In this document: piece by piece, positions 17,243-24,816 of the stretch | How the letters are laid out: each line of letters begins with the position of its first letter | Numbering within the stretch: the stretch's first letter is position 1 | NCBI GenBank assembly: GCA_002292325.1 | Contig: DBBR01000083.1 | Location: 1 to 26,705, forward strand | Length of the DNA stretch: 26,705 nucleotides | Origin: Flavobacteriales bacterium UBA979 | GTDB lineage: Bacteria; Bacteroidota; Bacteroidia; Flavobacteriales_D; Sanyastnellaceae | Reading direction: 5' to 3' | Program-made: the position numbers and the translations under genes | The notes under the pieces: model-generated | What the model was told of the DNA's origin: nothing | Database searches by the model: none | Seen by the model: the letters and a program-made list of their open reading frames with translations, nothing else

Positions 17243-19567
17243 ATGCAAGAATTGATTCGCCGATTGGGTTTGGTGCCTCTCATGTTGGTGCCCATTATGG
17301 TTTGGGGCCAAGCGACGGTAAAGGGATTTCTCAGGAGCAAAGATTCGGGTGAGCCTGTGATGTTTGCAAGTGTGTCATTGGAGGGCACGAGCTATGGAGT
17401 GATGTCTGATATCGAGGGGTTCTTCAGTTTAAGTCGGGTTCCTTCAGGAGTGTACACGCTGGTGATCTCAAGTATGGAGTTTGAGGGGGTGAGTGAACGG
17501 GTGGAGTTAATCGACGGTAAAATTCTGACGCGCAATTATTTATTGGCTCAGAATGTGATTCAATTGGGCAGTGCGGAGGTCAATGCGGACCGCGAAGAGC
17601 AAACCACCAAAGTCAACATGTCCGTAGAAACGATTCGGCCAAGTGACTTAAAGAAAATCCCGAGTTTTGGTGGGCAGCCCGATTTAGTTCAAGCTCTGCA
17701 AGTGTTGCCAGGCTTTATCAGTACAGGGGACCAAGGGGGACAGCTTTACATTCGAGGAGGTTCACCGATTCAGAATAAGGTATTGCTCGATGGAATGATC
17801 ATCTACAATGCGTTTCATAGCATTGGCTTGTTTAGCGTATTTGATTCTGATGTCATTGCGAATGCCGACGTTTATACAGGCGGCTTTGGAGCCAAGTTTG
17901 GCGGGCGCATTTCGTCCATCATGGACATCAAAACACGGGATGGAAACAAGCTCAAAACGGAAGGCCGCATCGGTGCAAGTCCATTTGGTGCAAAATTGAC
18001 CATTGAAGGACCTCTCAAAAAACTGAGTGATTCCGGAGCGGGGATCTCCTATATATTGTCATTGAAGCACAGTTATCTCGAGCAGACGTCCAAGGTGCTA
18101 TACGATTACATCAACAATGACGGTGAAGGGCTTCCTTTCAACTTTACGGATGCATATGGCAAGATTTCTTTTGGCAGCGGCAATGGCTCGAAATTGAGCT
18201 TGTTCGGCTTCAATTTCAGTGACAGAGTGAGCTATCAATCGCTCTCCGAACTGGGTTGGTCTAATTATGGGGCAGGAGGCAACTTTACCATTGTGCCGAG
18301 TGGTTCCGCGATTCTTATGAATGGACATTTCGCAGCAAGTGACTACGAGATTCGATTGAGAGAAGATGAGTTGCCAGATCGCTATAGCAGTGTCAATGGA
18401 TTCAACTTTGGATTGGATTTTAAATATGTGCTCGGAGAGGACGCGGTAGAGTATGGATTGGAGGTTGTTGGCATGCAAACGGTGTTTGAAACCTTCAATT
18501 CGATTGGAGTCCAAATCGGACAGGATGAGAATACCACTGAATTTGCAGGCTATGTCGATTACAGGATGAACCGGGGAGATTGGATCATCAATCCGAGCAT
18601 GAGAATGCAGTATTTCAGTTCACTCGCGCGTTTCCGACCGGAACCGCGAATTGGCATTAAGTTCAAAGCCAATGAACGACTGCGATTAAAGCTTGCGGCT
18701 GGATTGTACTCGCAAAATGTGATCAGCTCCAATTCGGATCGGGACGTCGTGAATTTGTTTTACGGTTTTTTATCAGGCCCTCAAAACCTTCAGCGAAACC
18801 TCGTGACGTCCAATGGTGGAGTAAAAGAAATCGTGCACTCCCTTCAAACGGCAGAACATGTGATTTCGGGTTTTGAATTTGATTTGACTGAACGCCTGAA
18901 TCTCAATGTGGAGGGGTATTTTAAGAATTTCAGTCAATTGACCAATGCGAACAGGAATAAATTATTCGAAGACAATGCCGCGAATAAAGAAGTCCCTGAA
19001 GTCCTGCGCAAAGATTTTATTGTTGAGACAGGCACGGCGTACGGCGCGGATGTGGTCCTGAAGTATGAAGAACGTGCCAGCTATATTTGGCTGGTTTACG
19101 GATATGGAAACGTCGATCGTTGGGATGGTTTCAGGGAGTACGACCCCGTTTTTGATCGACGCCATAATGTCAATTTGGTGGTATCTCAGGGGATTGGAAG
19201 GGATCAGGATTGGGAGGTAAGCGCCCGTTGGAATCTCGGTTCGGGGTTGCCTTTTACCCAAACGCAGGGGTTTTATCAACCGCCAAGTGTAATCGATGGA
19301 ATATCGACAGACTACGTGGTTGCAAACAGCTCAGAACTAGGGATTCAGTTTGGGCCTCTGAATGAGGGCCGGCTCCCAGCTTATCACAGACTGGATCTGA
19401 GCGTTCGAAGGGAATTCGAGTTCAGCAACGGTCAGCAGGTTGATTTCTCAGCGGGTGCCACAAACGTTTACAGCCGTGAAAACGTGTTTTATGTGAACCG
19501 TATTACGGGAGACCGGGTCAACCAATTACCATTCTTGCCGTCAATCAGTTTGGATTGGAGATTTTAA
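17243..19567 (+). CDS. TonB-dependent receptor with carboxypeptidase-like regulatory domain
   Basis: The 774-residue outer-membrane protein has a signal peptide (cleavage near VWG-QATV). Next comes a CarboxypepD_reg-like domain of about 85 residues (ATVKGFLRSKDSGEPVMFAS...GYxLxxSS style strands). The plug domain includes QALQVLPGFISTGDQGGQLYIRGGSP and KVLLDGMIIYN, and is followed by a 22-strand-type barrel. The last strand SISLDWRF ends in Phe, the usual signal for BAM insertion. The length is short for a SusC protein (about 1000 residues), and no SusD partner is present, so a general receptor for a chelate, peptide or small ligand is more likely than a polysaccharide system. Residues LPFTQTQGFY and NVYSRENVFYVNRITG are typical late-barrel motifs. 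Ligand unknown. Confidence 0.93.
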   Translation: MQELIRRLGLVPLMLVPIMVWGQATVKGFLRSKDSGEPVMFASVSLEGTSYGVMSDIEGFFSLSRVPSGVYTLVISSMEFEGVSERVELIDGKILTRNYLLAQNVIQLGSAEVNADREEQTTKVNMSVETIRPSDLKKIPSFGGQPDLVQALQVLPGFISTGDQGGQLYIRGGSPIQNKVLLDGMIIYNAFHSIGLFSVFDSDVIANADVYTGGFGAKFGGRISSIMDIKTRDGNKLKTEGRIGASPFGAKLTIEGPLKKLSDSGAGISYILSLKHSYLEQTSKVLYDYINNDGEGLPFNFTDAYGKISFGSGNGSKLSLFGFNFSDRVSYQSLSELGWSNYGAGGNFTIVPSGSAILMNGHFAASDYEIRLREDELPDRYSSVNGFNFGLDFKYVLGEDAVEYGLEVVGMQTVFETFNSIGVQIGQDENTTEFAGYVDYRMNRGDWIINPSMRMQYFSSLARFRPEPRIGIKFKANERLRLKLAAGLYSQNVISSNSDRDVVNLFYGFLSGPQNLQRNLVTSNGGVKEIVHSLQTAEHVISGFEFDLTERLNLNVEGYFKNFSQLTNANRNKLFEDNAANKEVPEVLRKDFIVETGTAYGADVVLKYEERASYIWLVYGYGNVDRWDGFREYDPVFDRRHNVNLVVSQGIGRDQDWEVSARWNLGSGLPFTQTQGFYQPPSVIDGISTDYVVANSSELGIQFGPLNEGRLPAYHRLDLSVRREFEFSNGQQVDFSAGATNVYSRENVFYVNRITGDRVNQLPFLPSISLDWRF

Positions 19568-19573
19568 GGTCAA

Positions 19574-19597
19574 GATTGATTTCAATCACTTTTTGTT
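19574..19597 (+). terminator. Weak hairpin plus T-tract after the TonB receptor gene
   Basis: GATTG (19574-19578) pairs with CAATC (19583-19587) around ATTT, followed by TTTTTGTTT at 19590. The stem is short and AT-rich. It sits in the 29-base gap between the converging receptor and recN stops and would act only on plus-strand transcripts. Confidence 0.35.
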
Positions 19598-21258
19598 TAC
19601 CGGCTATTCAACAATGCCTGAGCATTGGTCACGGCTGCCTCACTAACTTCTGATCCACTGAGCATTGCGGCGATCTCTTGGACACGTTCTTTCGAAGAAA
19701 GCAACTTTACCTCAGTTGAAGTGGTGTTGCCATCAGAGGTCTTCGATACCCGGATGTGATGCGTTGCCAATGCTGCGACCTGAGGTAAATGTGTCACGGC
19801 AATGACTTGCTGCTGATTCGCCATGGTTGCCATCAATTTAGCCATCTCTTCAGCTACTCTGCCGCTTACACCTGTGTCAATCTCGTCGAGAACAATGGTC
19901 GGAATGGGTTCGGTTGCTTTTCCGGTTGCTTTGATGGCGAGCATTAAACGGCTTTTTTCGCCACCTGAAGCGACTTTTTGAATAGGAAGGGGACGTTGAC
20001 CTGGGTTAGCGGAAAACAGCACTTGGAGCTCTTCAATTCCCCATGCGTCAGGTTCTGAAGCCAATTGCCATTCAAAATCAAGCTGAGCTTGGGGTATACT
20101 GAGGAGTTGAAGCGCCCCCTCGATTTCTTTACTCAGCGTTTTGGCGGCATCAACTCGTCTTTCCATGAGTACATGGCCCAATTGCATGGTTTGCTTGCGG
20201 CATGATTCAAGGTGTTTTTGGGCTTCGCTGTGAGCCTCATCAATGTTGCTGGCCGCTTCAATCGATTCTTGAAGACTCGTTTCCAATGCAATCAAAGATT
20301 TAGCATCAGGAGCGTTGTGCTTGTGTAAAACCCGTTGGAGTTGGTTGTACCACGTTTCGAGCTGCATCAACCGTTGTGGGTTGGACTCAATTGAATGGCT
20401 TTGGGACTCTATTTCGTCGGCTATGTCTTGTAATTCGATGGTGACGGAATGCAAACGTGCCTGCAGGGGTTCATAAAGGCGGGTCATCGAAGCCACTTTG
20501 CTCAGCGACTTCAACGACCATTGCAATCGTTCCAATGGGTTTGAATCGGAGGAGCTATCTGCAAGAGCCGACCATGCTTCATCGAGCGCGGCGCGAATGT
20601 CCGAGCTATTTTCCAACACCTCTTTTTCATTCAAGAGTGCATCCCAATCCTTTGCGTGCAATTCAAGTGATTCAATTTCTCGCAATTGGTAACGAATGTA
20701 ATCAAGGTCTGTCTGTGGTTTGGAACGTTCGAGCTCGAGGCTGGCAAGGGTCATCTTCGCTGATGTAAACGCTTCAAATGATTGTTGGTAAGCCGCAAAG
20801 TGCTCAGTGTTCTGCGCATGGGTGTCGATCCATGCCAATTGGTATTCACGTTGCAATAGCAATCGGGTACCGTCTTGTCCATGGAGATCCACCAGTAGCC
20901 CGCCTAACTCTTGCAAATCGTTGGCCTTGACAGGTGTGTCGTTGATGAACGCTCTGCTTCTCCCTTGAGATGTTACTTCCCGTCGAACAATCAATTCATC
21001 CCAAGCATCTAATTCATTGGAAACAAGCCAGTTTTGAGCGGCTACCGGGGGTGAAAATATTCCCTCAACGGTGCAGCGGTCGACTGAATTTCGTACCACA
21101 CTACTCTCACTACGTTGCCCGAGTAGCAGTCCCAATGCTCCGAGAACAATGGACTTACCAGATCCGGTTTCACCGGTCATCGCTGTCATACCTCGCTCTA
21201 AATCCAAATCCAAAGATTCGATTAAGGCGTAATTCCGGATTTTCAGCTTTTTGAGCAT
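19597..21258 (-). CDS. recN: DNA repair protein RecN
   Basis: The 553-residue SMC-like ATPase has the RecN layout. Walker A GETGSGKS is at 29-36, after the KIRNYALIESLDLDL opening. A coiled-coil middle of about 160-380 follows, then the ABC signature VASGGEKSRLMLAIKA, Walker B IVLDEIDTGVSG and the switch segment VIAVTHLPQVAALATHHIRV. RecN holds DNA ends and sister chromatids together during double-strand break repair. The length is normal. It is the last gene of the bamD operon, starting 15 bases after the DUF4835 stop. No LexA box was looked for upstream because it lies inside the operon. Confidence 0.98.
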   Translation of the reverse strand: MLKKLKIRNYALIESLDLDLERGMTAMTGETGSGKSIVLGALGLLLGQRSESSVVRNSVDRCTVEGIFSPPVAAQNWLVSNELDAWDELIVRREVTSQGRSRAFINDTPVKANDLQELGGLLVDLHGQDGTRLLLQREYQLAWIDTHAQNTEHFAAYQQSFEAFTSAKMTLASLELERSKPQTDLDYIRYQLREIESLELHAKDWDALLNEKEVLENSSDIRAALDEAWSALADSSSDSNPLERLQWSLKSLSKVASMTRLYEPLQARLHSVTIELQDIADEIESQSHSIESNPQRLMQLETWYNQLQRVLHKHNAPDAKSLIALETSLQESIEAASNIDEAHSEAQKHLESCRKQTMQLGHVLMERRVDAAKTLSKEIEGALQLLSIPQAQLDFEWQLASEPDAWGIEELQVLFSANPGQRPLPIQKVASGGEKSRLMLAIKATGKATEPIPTIVLDEIDTGVSGRVAEEMAKLMATMANQQQVIAVTHLPQVAALATHHIRVSKTSDGNTTSTEVKLLSSKERVQEIAAMLSGSEVSEAAVTNAQALLNSR

Positions 21259-21273
21259 GATGAGGTTCGAAGT

Positions 21274-22188
21274 TCAGCCGAGAATGCTATCGTATTTGGA
21301 GATGTTACCGGGATCCATTTGCTTGAGCACTGGAAGCAAGCGCGTCTTTTCAGCATTTGGTGCTGGGCCAAAAACCTTCAAAATTTCATCTGATTTCGCC
21401 AAAAAGAAGAGTTGAAGATTGTAGGAGGAAGGTCGTATTCGGTGGGTTTGTCGCATTTCAATAAGCGCATCAGCCATGGCTAGGCGTCCACGTTCTACGT
21501 CATCAAATAATTGGTCCAAACCCATTCGATGATAATAGTAAAGACAATTTCGCACAGGACGGAAAGTTTGTGAAAGCATGTTCTCAACCAACCAGTATCG
21601 GTTTTGCTGACCCTGACTCGCCTTCCATCCTGCTGGTCCAGAATTTTGAGCGTTGGCCACAATGGTTTGGGCTTGGATGTAATGAGGCGTTCCGGCTTCG
21701 AGTGCCATGCTGTCATAATCCATTCCAATGATCATGTAAGCGTAGTATGCAAGCAAAGAGGAGAGGTTGTCTCGGTACTGGCCCGGCATGAATTGAATGT
21801 TACTGCTTCCATCCCAAGAGATTTCAAAGTTGCCGTCGTTGACTAAGAGCAAAGCAGTATTGTAATCACTGTTGTACACGGGCCGTGAACTTTGGACTTG
21901 CATGTTGCCCCGAAAGCTGGTGGGGCTTGGAGCTTCTGAAATCGTGATTTGCAAGGTGCACTCAATGCGCTCATCGAAAGTGAATTCGTCGTTCGTCCAA
22001 CGTCGACCGTTCATGAATTCTTGGATGTTATCTTCCAAAGATTCAAAGATGGAAGTCTCAATGTTTGAGATTTGTGGTGCGATAACTTGGACCCTGCAAT
22101 TTAGTTCTTGGGCCTCGTTCGTGTTCGCGAATAGCAGGATTGTCAGCCCCACCAGGGCGCCAGAACGAATCGCGTGAAGTGAAATCAT
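21274..22188 (-). CDS. DUF4835 family secreted protein
   Basis: The 304-residue protein has an N-terminal signal peptide (ALVGLTILLFANTNEAQ) and the features of the Bacteroidota DUF4835 family: the opening ELNCRVQVIAPQI, the FMNGRRWTNDEF segment, a predicted beta-sandwich half, and a helical half with LAYYAYMIIGMDYDS and QNRYWLVENML. The function is unknown; I infer a periplasmic or outer-membrane-associated role from the signal peptide and its constant place next to bamD, coaBC and recN in this phylum. Its ATG overlaps the coaBC stop as ATGA (22188-22185), so translation is coupled. recN follows after 15 bases. Confidence 0.9.
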   Translation of the reverse strand: MISLHAIRSGALVGLTILLFANTNEAQELNCRVQVIAPQISNIETSIFESLEDNIQEFMNGRRWTNDEFTFDERIECTLQITISEAPSPTSFRGNMQVQSSRPVYNSDYNTALLLVNDGNFEISWDGSSNIQFMPGQYRDNLSSLLAYYAYMIIGMDYDSMALEAGTPHYIQAQTIVANAQNSGPAGWKASQGQQNRYWLVENMLSQTFRPVRNCLYYYHRMGLDQLFDDVERGRLAMADALIEMRQTHRIRPSSYNLQLFFLAKSDEILKVFGPAPNAEKTRLLPVLKQMDPGNISKYDSILG

Positions 22189-23390
22189 GATTGCAAAGTA
22201 TTCAATACCGTCTCAACAATGTCTTTGGCAACTTCTGCCTTTGACTTTAGCTCAAAATTATGGGTTTTGCCGCTTTTTTCGAGGATGGTGATCTTATTCG
22301 TATCCGTACCAAAACCCGCTCCCGCATCAGCTGTTGTATTCAGGATGATCAAGTCGGCTTTTTTGCGCTCGAGCTTGCTCTGTGCGCTTCGCAATCCATC
22401 ATCCGTTTCCAACGCAAATCCTACGATGAACTGGGTGGGTGTTTTCTGCGCTCCCATTGCAGCTAATATGTCAGGAGTTGCTTCCAATGAAATGGCTCCG
22501 GGTAATTGATCTTTGTGAAGTTTGTGATCTGCAGCATCCACAGGCCGAGCATCCGCCACAGCTGCCGCAGCGACGGCAATATCGATTTTTTCAAATCGTG
22601 CCATGGTTTCATTGAACATTTCCTGCGCGGTTTGAACTTCCACGATTTCATGAACGTTCGCAGGTGCTGTTAATTGCGTTGGTCCGGTAATCAGGTGGAC
22701 CGCAGCTCCGGCTGTTGCGAATGCTTCAGCTAACGCGTAGCCCATTTTTCCAGAACTTCTATTCCCGATGAACCGAACGGCATCGATCGGTTCGTGTGTG
22801 GGGCCTGCTGTAACAAGCACGTGATGACCATGCAATGGCGCACGTTCTGCAAACCACGATTCTAACCAATCCGCTATTGCCTCAGGCTCTGCCATGCGGC
22901 CTTTTCCATCCAATCCTGAAGCGAGAGGTCCCGATTCGGGTTCGATCACCGACACTTCCCTTGATTTCAGCATGGCTAAATTTTCTTGCGTGGCTGGATG
23001 TTGGTACATATCCAAATCCATGGCAGGGGCCACGACCACAGGACAACGGCTGCTCAAATGAACTGCAAGAAGGAAATTATCTCCAGCACCTGCGATCATG
23101 CTGCTCAGCGTTTGAGCTGTCGCCGGAGCAATGAGAAAAACATCTGCCCAGAGCCCCAAATCTACGTGGTTGGTCCAGAGACCCTGGTCTTTATTTTCCG
23201 TAAAATCGCTGTAGACCCGATGCCCTGTTAGCGTGGCCAAGGTCAGAGGGGTTATAAATTCAGTTGCTGCACGCGTCATGACAACCCGAACATGTGCTCC
23301 GCGTCTTTGCAGTTCACGTGCGAGCAGGGCTGATTTGTAAGCAGCTATGCTCCCCGTGATTCCTAATAAAATTCGTCGGTTGTGCAACAT
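22185..23390 (-). CDS. coaBC: Bifunctional phosphopantothenoylcysteine decarboxylase / phosphopantothenate-cysteine ligase CoaBC
   Basis: The 401-residue enzyme carries out the second and third steps of coenzyme A synthesis from pantothenate. The N-terminal flavin-dependent CoaC half has GITGSIAAYKS, the catalytic His75 (NHVDLGLWADV) and APAMDLDMYQHPAT. The C-terminal CoaB half has LVTAGPTHEPIDAVRFIGN, SSGKMGYALAEAF, AAVADARP, HKLHKDQ and FALETDD. Two CoaC positions differ from the E. coli enzyme: Asp125 stands where PAMN has Asn125, and Ser158 (LASGLDGKGRM) where ACG has Cys158. Such variants occur in other Bacteroidota as far as I recall. ATG 23390 is chosen; a TTG at 23441 would overlap the omega gene. 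It overlaps the DUF4835 ATG by four bases. Confidence 0.97.
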   Translation of the reverse strand: MLHNRRILLGITGSIAAYKSALLARELQRRGAHVRVVMTRAATEFITPLTLATLTGHRVYSDFTENKDQGLWTNHVDLGLWADVFLIAPATAQTLSSMIAGAGDNFLLAVHLSSRCPVVVAPAMDLDMYQHPATQENLAMLKSREVSVIEPESGPLASGLDGKGRMAEPEAIADWLESWFAERAPLHGHHVLVTAGPTHEPIDAVRFIGNRSSGKMGYALAEAFATAGAAVHLITGPTQLTAPANVHEIVEVQTAQEMFNETMARFEKIDIAVAAAAVADARPVDAADHKLHKDQLPGAISLEATPDILAAMGAQKTPTQFIVGFALETDDGLRSAQSKLERKKADLIILNTTADAGAGFGTDTNKITILEKSGKTHNFELKSKAEVAKDIVETVLNTLQS

Positions 23391-23415
23391 GGCGGTTGTG
23401 CTTCCGCCTGTTTGG

Positions 23416-23787
23416 TCAGGCCTGTTCTGGGGCGGTTTCAAGACCCTCAGCTCCCTCTTCGTCCGATGTCGCGTCGTTGATTCCGATTAGATCCTGTCCG
23501 AGTTCAGCCACAGCGATGCTGTGTGGCTTTGGAAGTCGTTCGTAGAATTTCGAAATCTCGATTTGCTCTCGGTTCTCAAAGACTTCTTCTAAAGAATCAG
23601 TCGGTGTGATGAACTCTTCCAACTTGGCGTTCAACTCCTGCTTCATCTCCAATGCCAATTGGTTGCTTCGGCTGCTGAGAATCACAATGGTCTCGAACAA
23701 GTTGCCTGTTCCCTGCGACTCCAGCGCATGGTTGTCACGGGTTTCCGTGCTCTTGTCAGCCTTGATGGATTTGAAATTCATGGTCAT
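23416..23787 (-). CDS. rpoZ: RNA polymerase omega-like subunit (Rpb6/RpoZ family)
   Basis: The 123-residue protein has the Bacteroidota omega pattern: an opening MNFKSIKADKSTETRD and the Rpb6-like helix GNLFETIVILSSRSNQLALEMKQEL, which contacts beta-prime and helps polymerase assembly. A less conserved middle and an acidic tail (SDEEGAEGLETAPEQ) follow. It is encoded between bamD and coaBC, the usual place in this phylum. ATG 23787 overlaps the bamD stop as ATGA; the in-frame ATG two codons later (23781) gives the N-terminus closest to relatives, so either start is possible. coaBC begins 25 bases after the stop. Confidence 0.88.
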   Translation of the reverse strand: MTMNFKSIKADKSTETRDNHALESQGTGNLFETIVILSSRSNQLALEMKQELNAKLEEFITPTDSLEEVFENREQIEISKFYERLPKPHSIAVAELGQDLIGINDATSDEEGAEGLETAPEQA

Positions 23788-24635
23788 TCAATGGTTTGAT
23801 TTGCCGTGAGGTCGTCAATGGCATGGATGCTTTCTGCATGTACGGCTTGTGCAAGATTCATGTACTGACTTTCCGGGAAACGGGCCACGAAGGTAAGAAA
23901 AGCTTCAATGGTATCGTTATAACGTTCCAATTTCCTTCGCTCCGTGCTCAATTTGGCGTATTTAAAGTAACTGTCGACGATGAGCCACTGCATTTCCTCT
24001 CGGAATGGGGTGTCAGGATATTCCTTCATTGCAGACTCAAATGCGATTGTGGCGCTTTTGAATTGTCCGGTGTGATAATACAACTGAGCGGACTCAAATG
24101 ATTTGATCTCCAGTTTATGGCGGAGACTATTGACCATATCTTGGCAAGAGTCCCTGAATGCGCTCGCTGGATATCGGTCCATGAAGAGTTGAAATTCTTC
24201 AATGGCCTGCTCCGTTTCCATTTGATCTAACGAGGGCTTGGGGCTGAGCCGGTAACTGCACATCGCACTTTCAAATTGTGCTTGCTCTGCCCTTGGGTCG
24301 TTCGGGAAAGTCTTGGCAAACATCTTGAAGTAGTAACGAGCCAGATAGTTATCGCCCACGCACCGGTGTGCTTGAGCAAAGTGATATTGTGCATCGATCG
24401 ATTGCTCAGTGCCTCGACTTAAACTAACCACTTCTTCTAAGATTGGCAAAGCACCATAGCATTTGTTGGAATCCAAGAACCCAAGAGCGCGTTCGTACTT
24501 GTAGTCCAAATCTGTGCTCTTCATGATTTTGTTGTATTCGCTGCATCCTGAATTGGAGATGCCCGACAAAATGAGCAGCGAGAATCCTGCTAAATACAAC
24601 GCACCAAATGCTGATTTTGAATGGGTGTGAATCAT
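23784..24635 (-). CDS. bamD: Outer-membrane protein assembly factor BamD
   Basis: The 283-residue product has a hydrophobic N-terminal segment (LYLAGFSLLILSGIS) followed by NSGCSEYNKIMKSTD. The Cys in that stretch is the likely lipidation site, although the lipobox is imperfect (Asn at -3). The mature part is built of five TPR-like helix pairs typical of BamD/YfiO: LDYKYERALGFLDSNKCYGAL, AQYHFAQAHRCVGDNYLARYYFK, FPNDPRAEQAQFESAMCSY, FQLFMDRYPASAFRDSC and FPESQYMNLAQ. BamD works with BamA in the outer membrane to insert barrels such as the TonB receptor and the patatin-Omp85 protein of this window. It is the first gene of the five-gene operon, with about 180 bases of upstream DNA shared with the divergent PLP-enzyme gene. 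Confidence 0.93.
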   Translation of the reverse strand: MIHTHSKSAFGALYLAGFSLLILSGISNSGCSEYNKIMKSTDLDYKYERALGFLDSNKCYGALPILEEVVSLSRGTEQSIDAQYHFAQAHRCVGDNYLARYYFKMFAKTFPNDPRAEQAQFESAMCSYRLSPKPSLDQMETEQAIEEFQLFMDRYPASAFRDSCQDMVNSLRHKLEIKSFESAQLYYHTGQFKSATIAFESAMKEYPDTPFREEMQWLIVDSYFKYAKLSTERRKLERYNDTIEAFLTFVARFPESQYMNLAQAVHAESIHAIDDLTANQTIE

Positions 24636-24674
24636 GGTTCCGCGAAGGTAACTGACCTCGTTCGGATTTTTTTG

Positions 24675-24702
24675 CTAAGTGAAGCAATTTTGGAAAACTT
24701 AG
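24675..24702. promoter_or_regulatory. Interrupted inverted repeat in the bamD / PLP-enzyme divergent region
   Basis: CTAAGT (24675-24680) and ACTTAG (24697-24702) are reverse complements 16 bases apart. The right arm overlaps TAAGTTTT (minus strand, 24701-24694), a near match to the -7 promoter box that would give bamD a leader of roughly 50 bases. Nothing else stands out in 24636-24787. Confidence 0.25.
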
Positions 24703-24787
24703 GTGTTTCTTGGAATTCCACATGTGCATTGTGCAAACATTCTCGCTTTGTCGCTGGAAAAATGTGCCATAACTGAAAAAGGCATAG

Positions 24788-24795
24788 TAAGTTTG
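24788..24795 (+). promoter_or_regulatory. TAnnTTTG -7 promoter box before the PLP-enzyme gene
   Basis: TAAGTTTG is an exact match to the Bacteroidota -7 consensus. It lies 21 bases before the TTG start codon, so transcription would begin near 24800 and leave a leader of about 15-20 bases. The -33 region (about 24764-24770) has no TTG. Confidence 0.45.
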
Positions 24796-24816
24796 TGCCT
24801 TTAAAACCGATTTACT

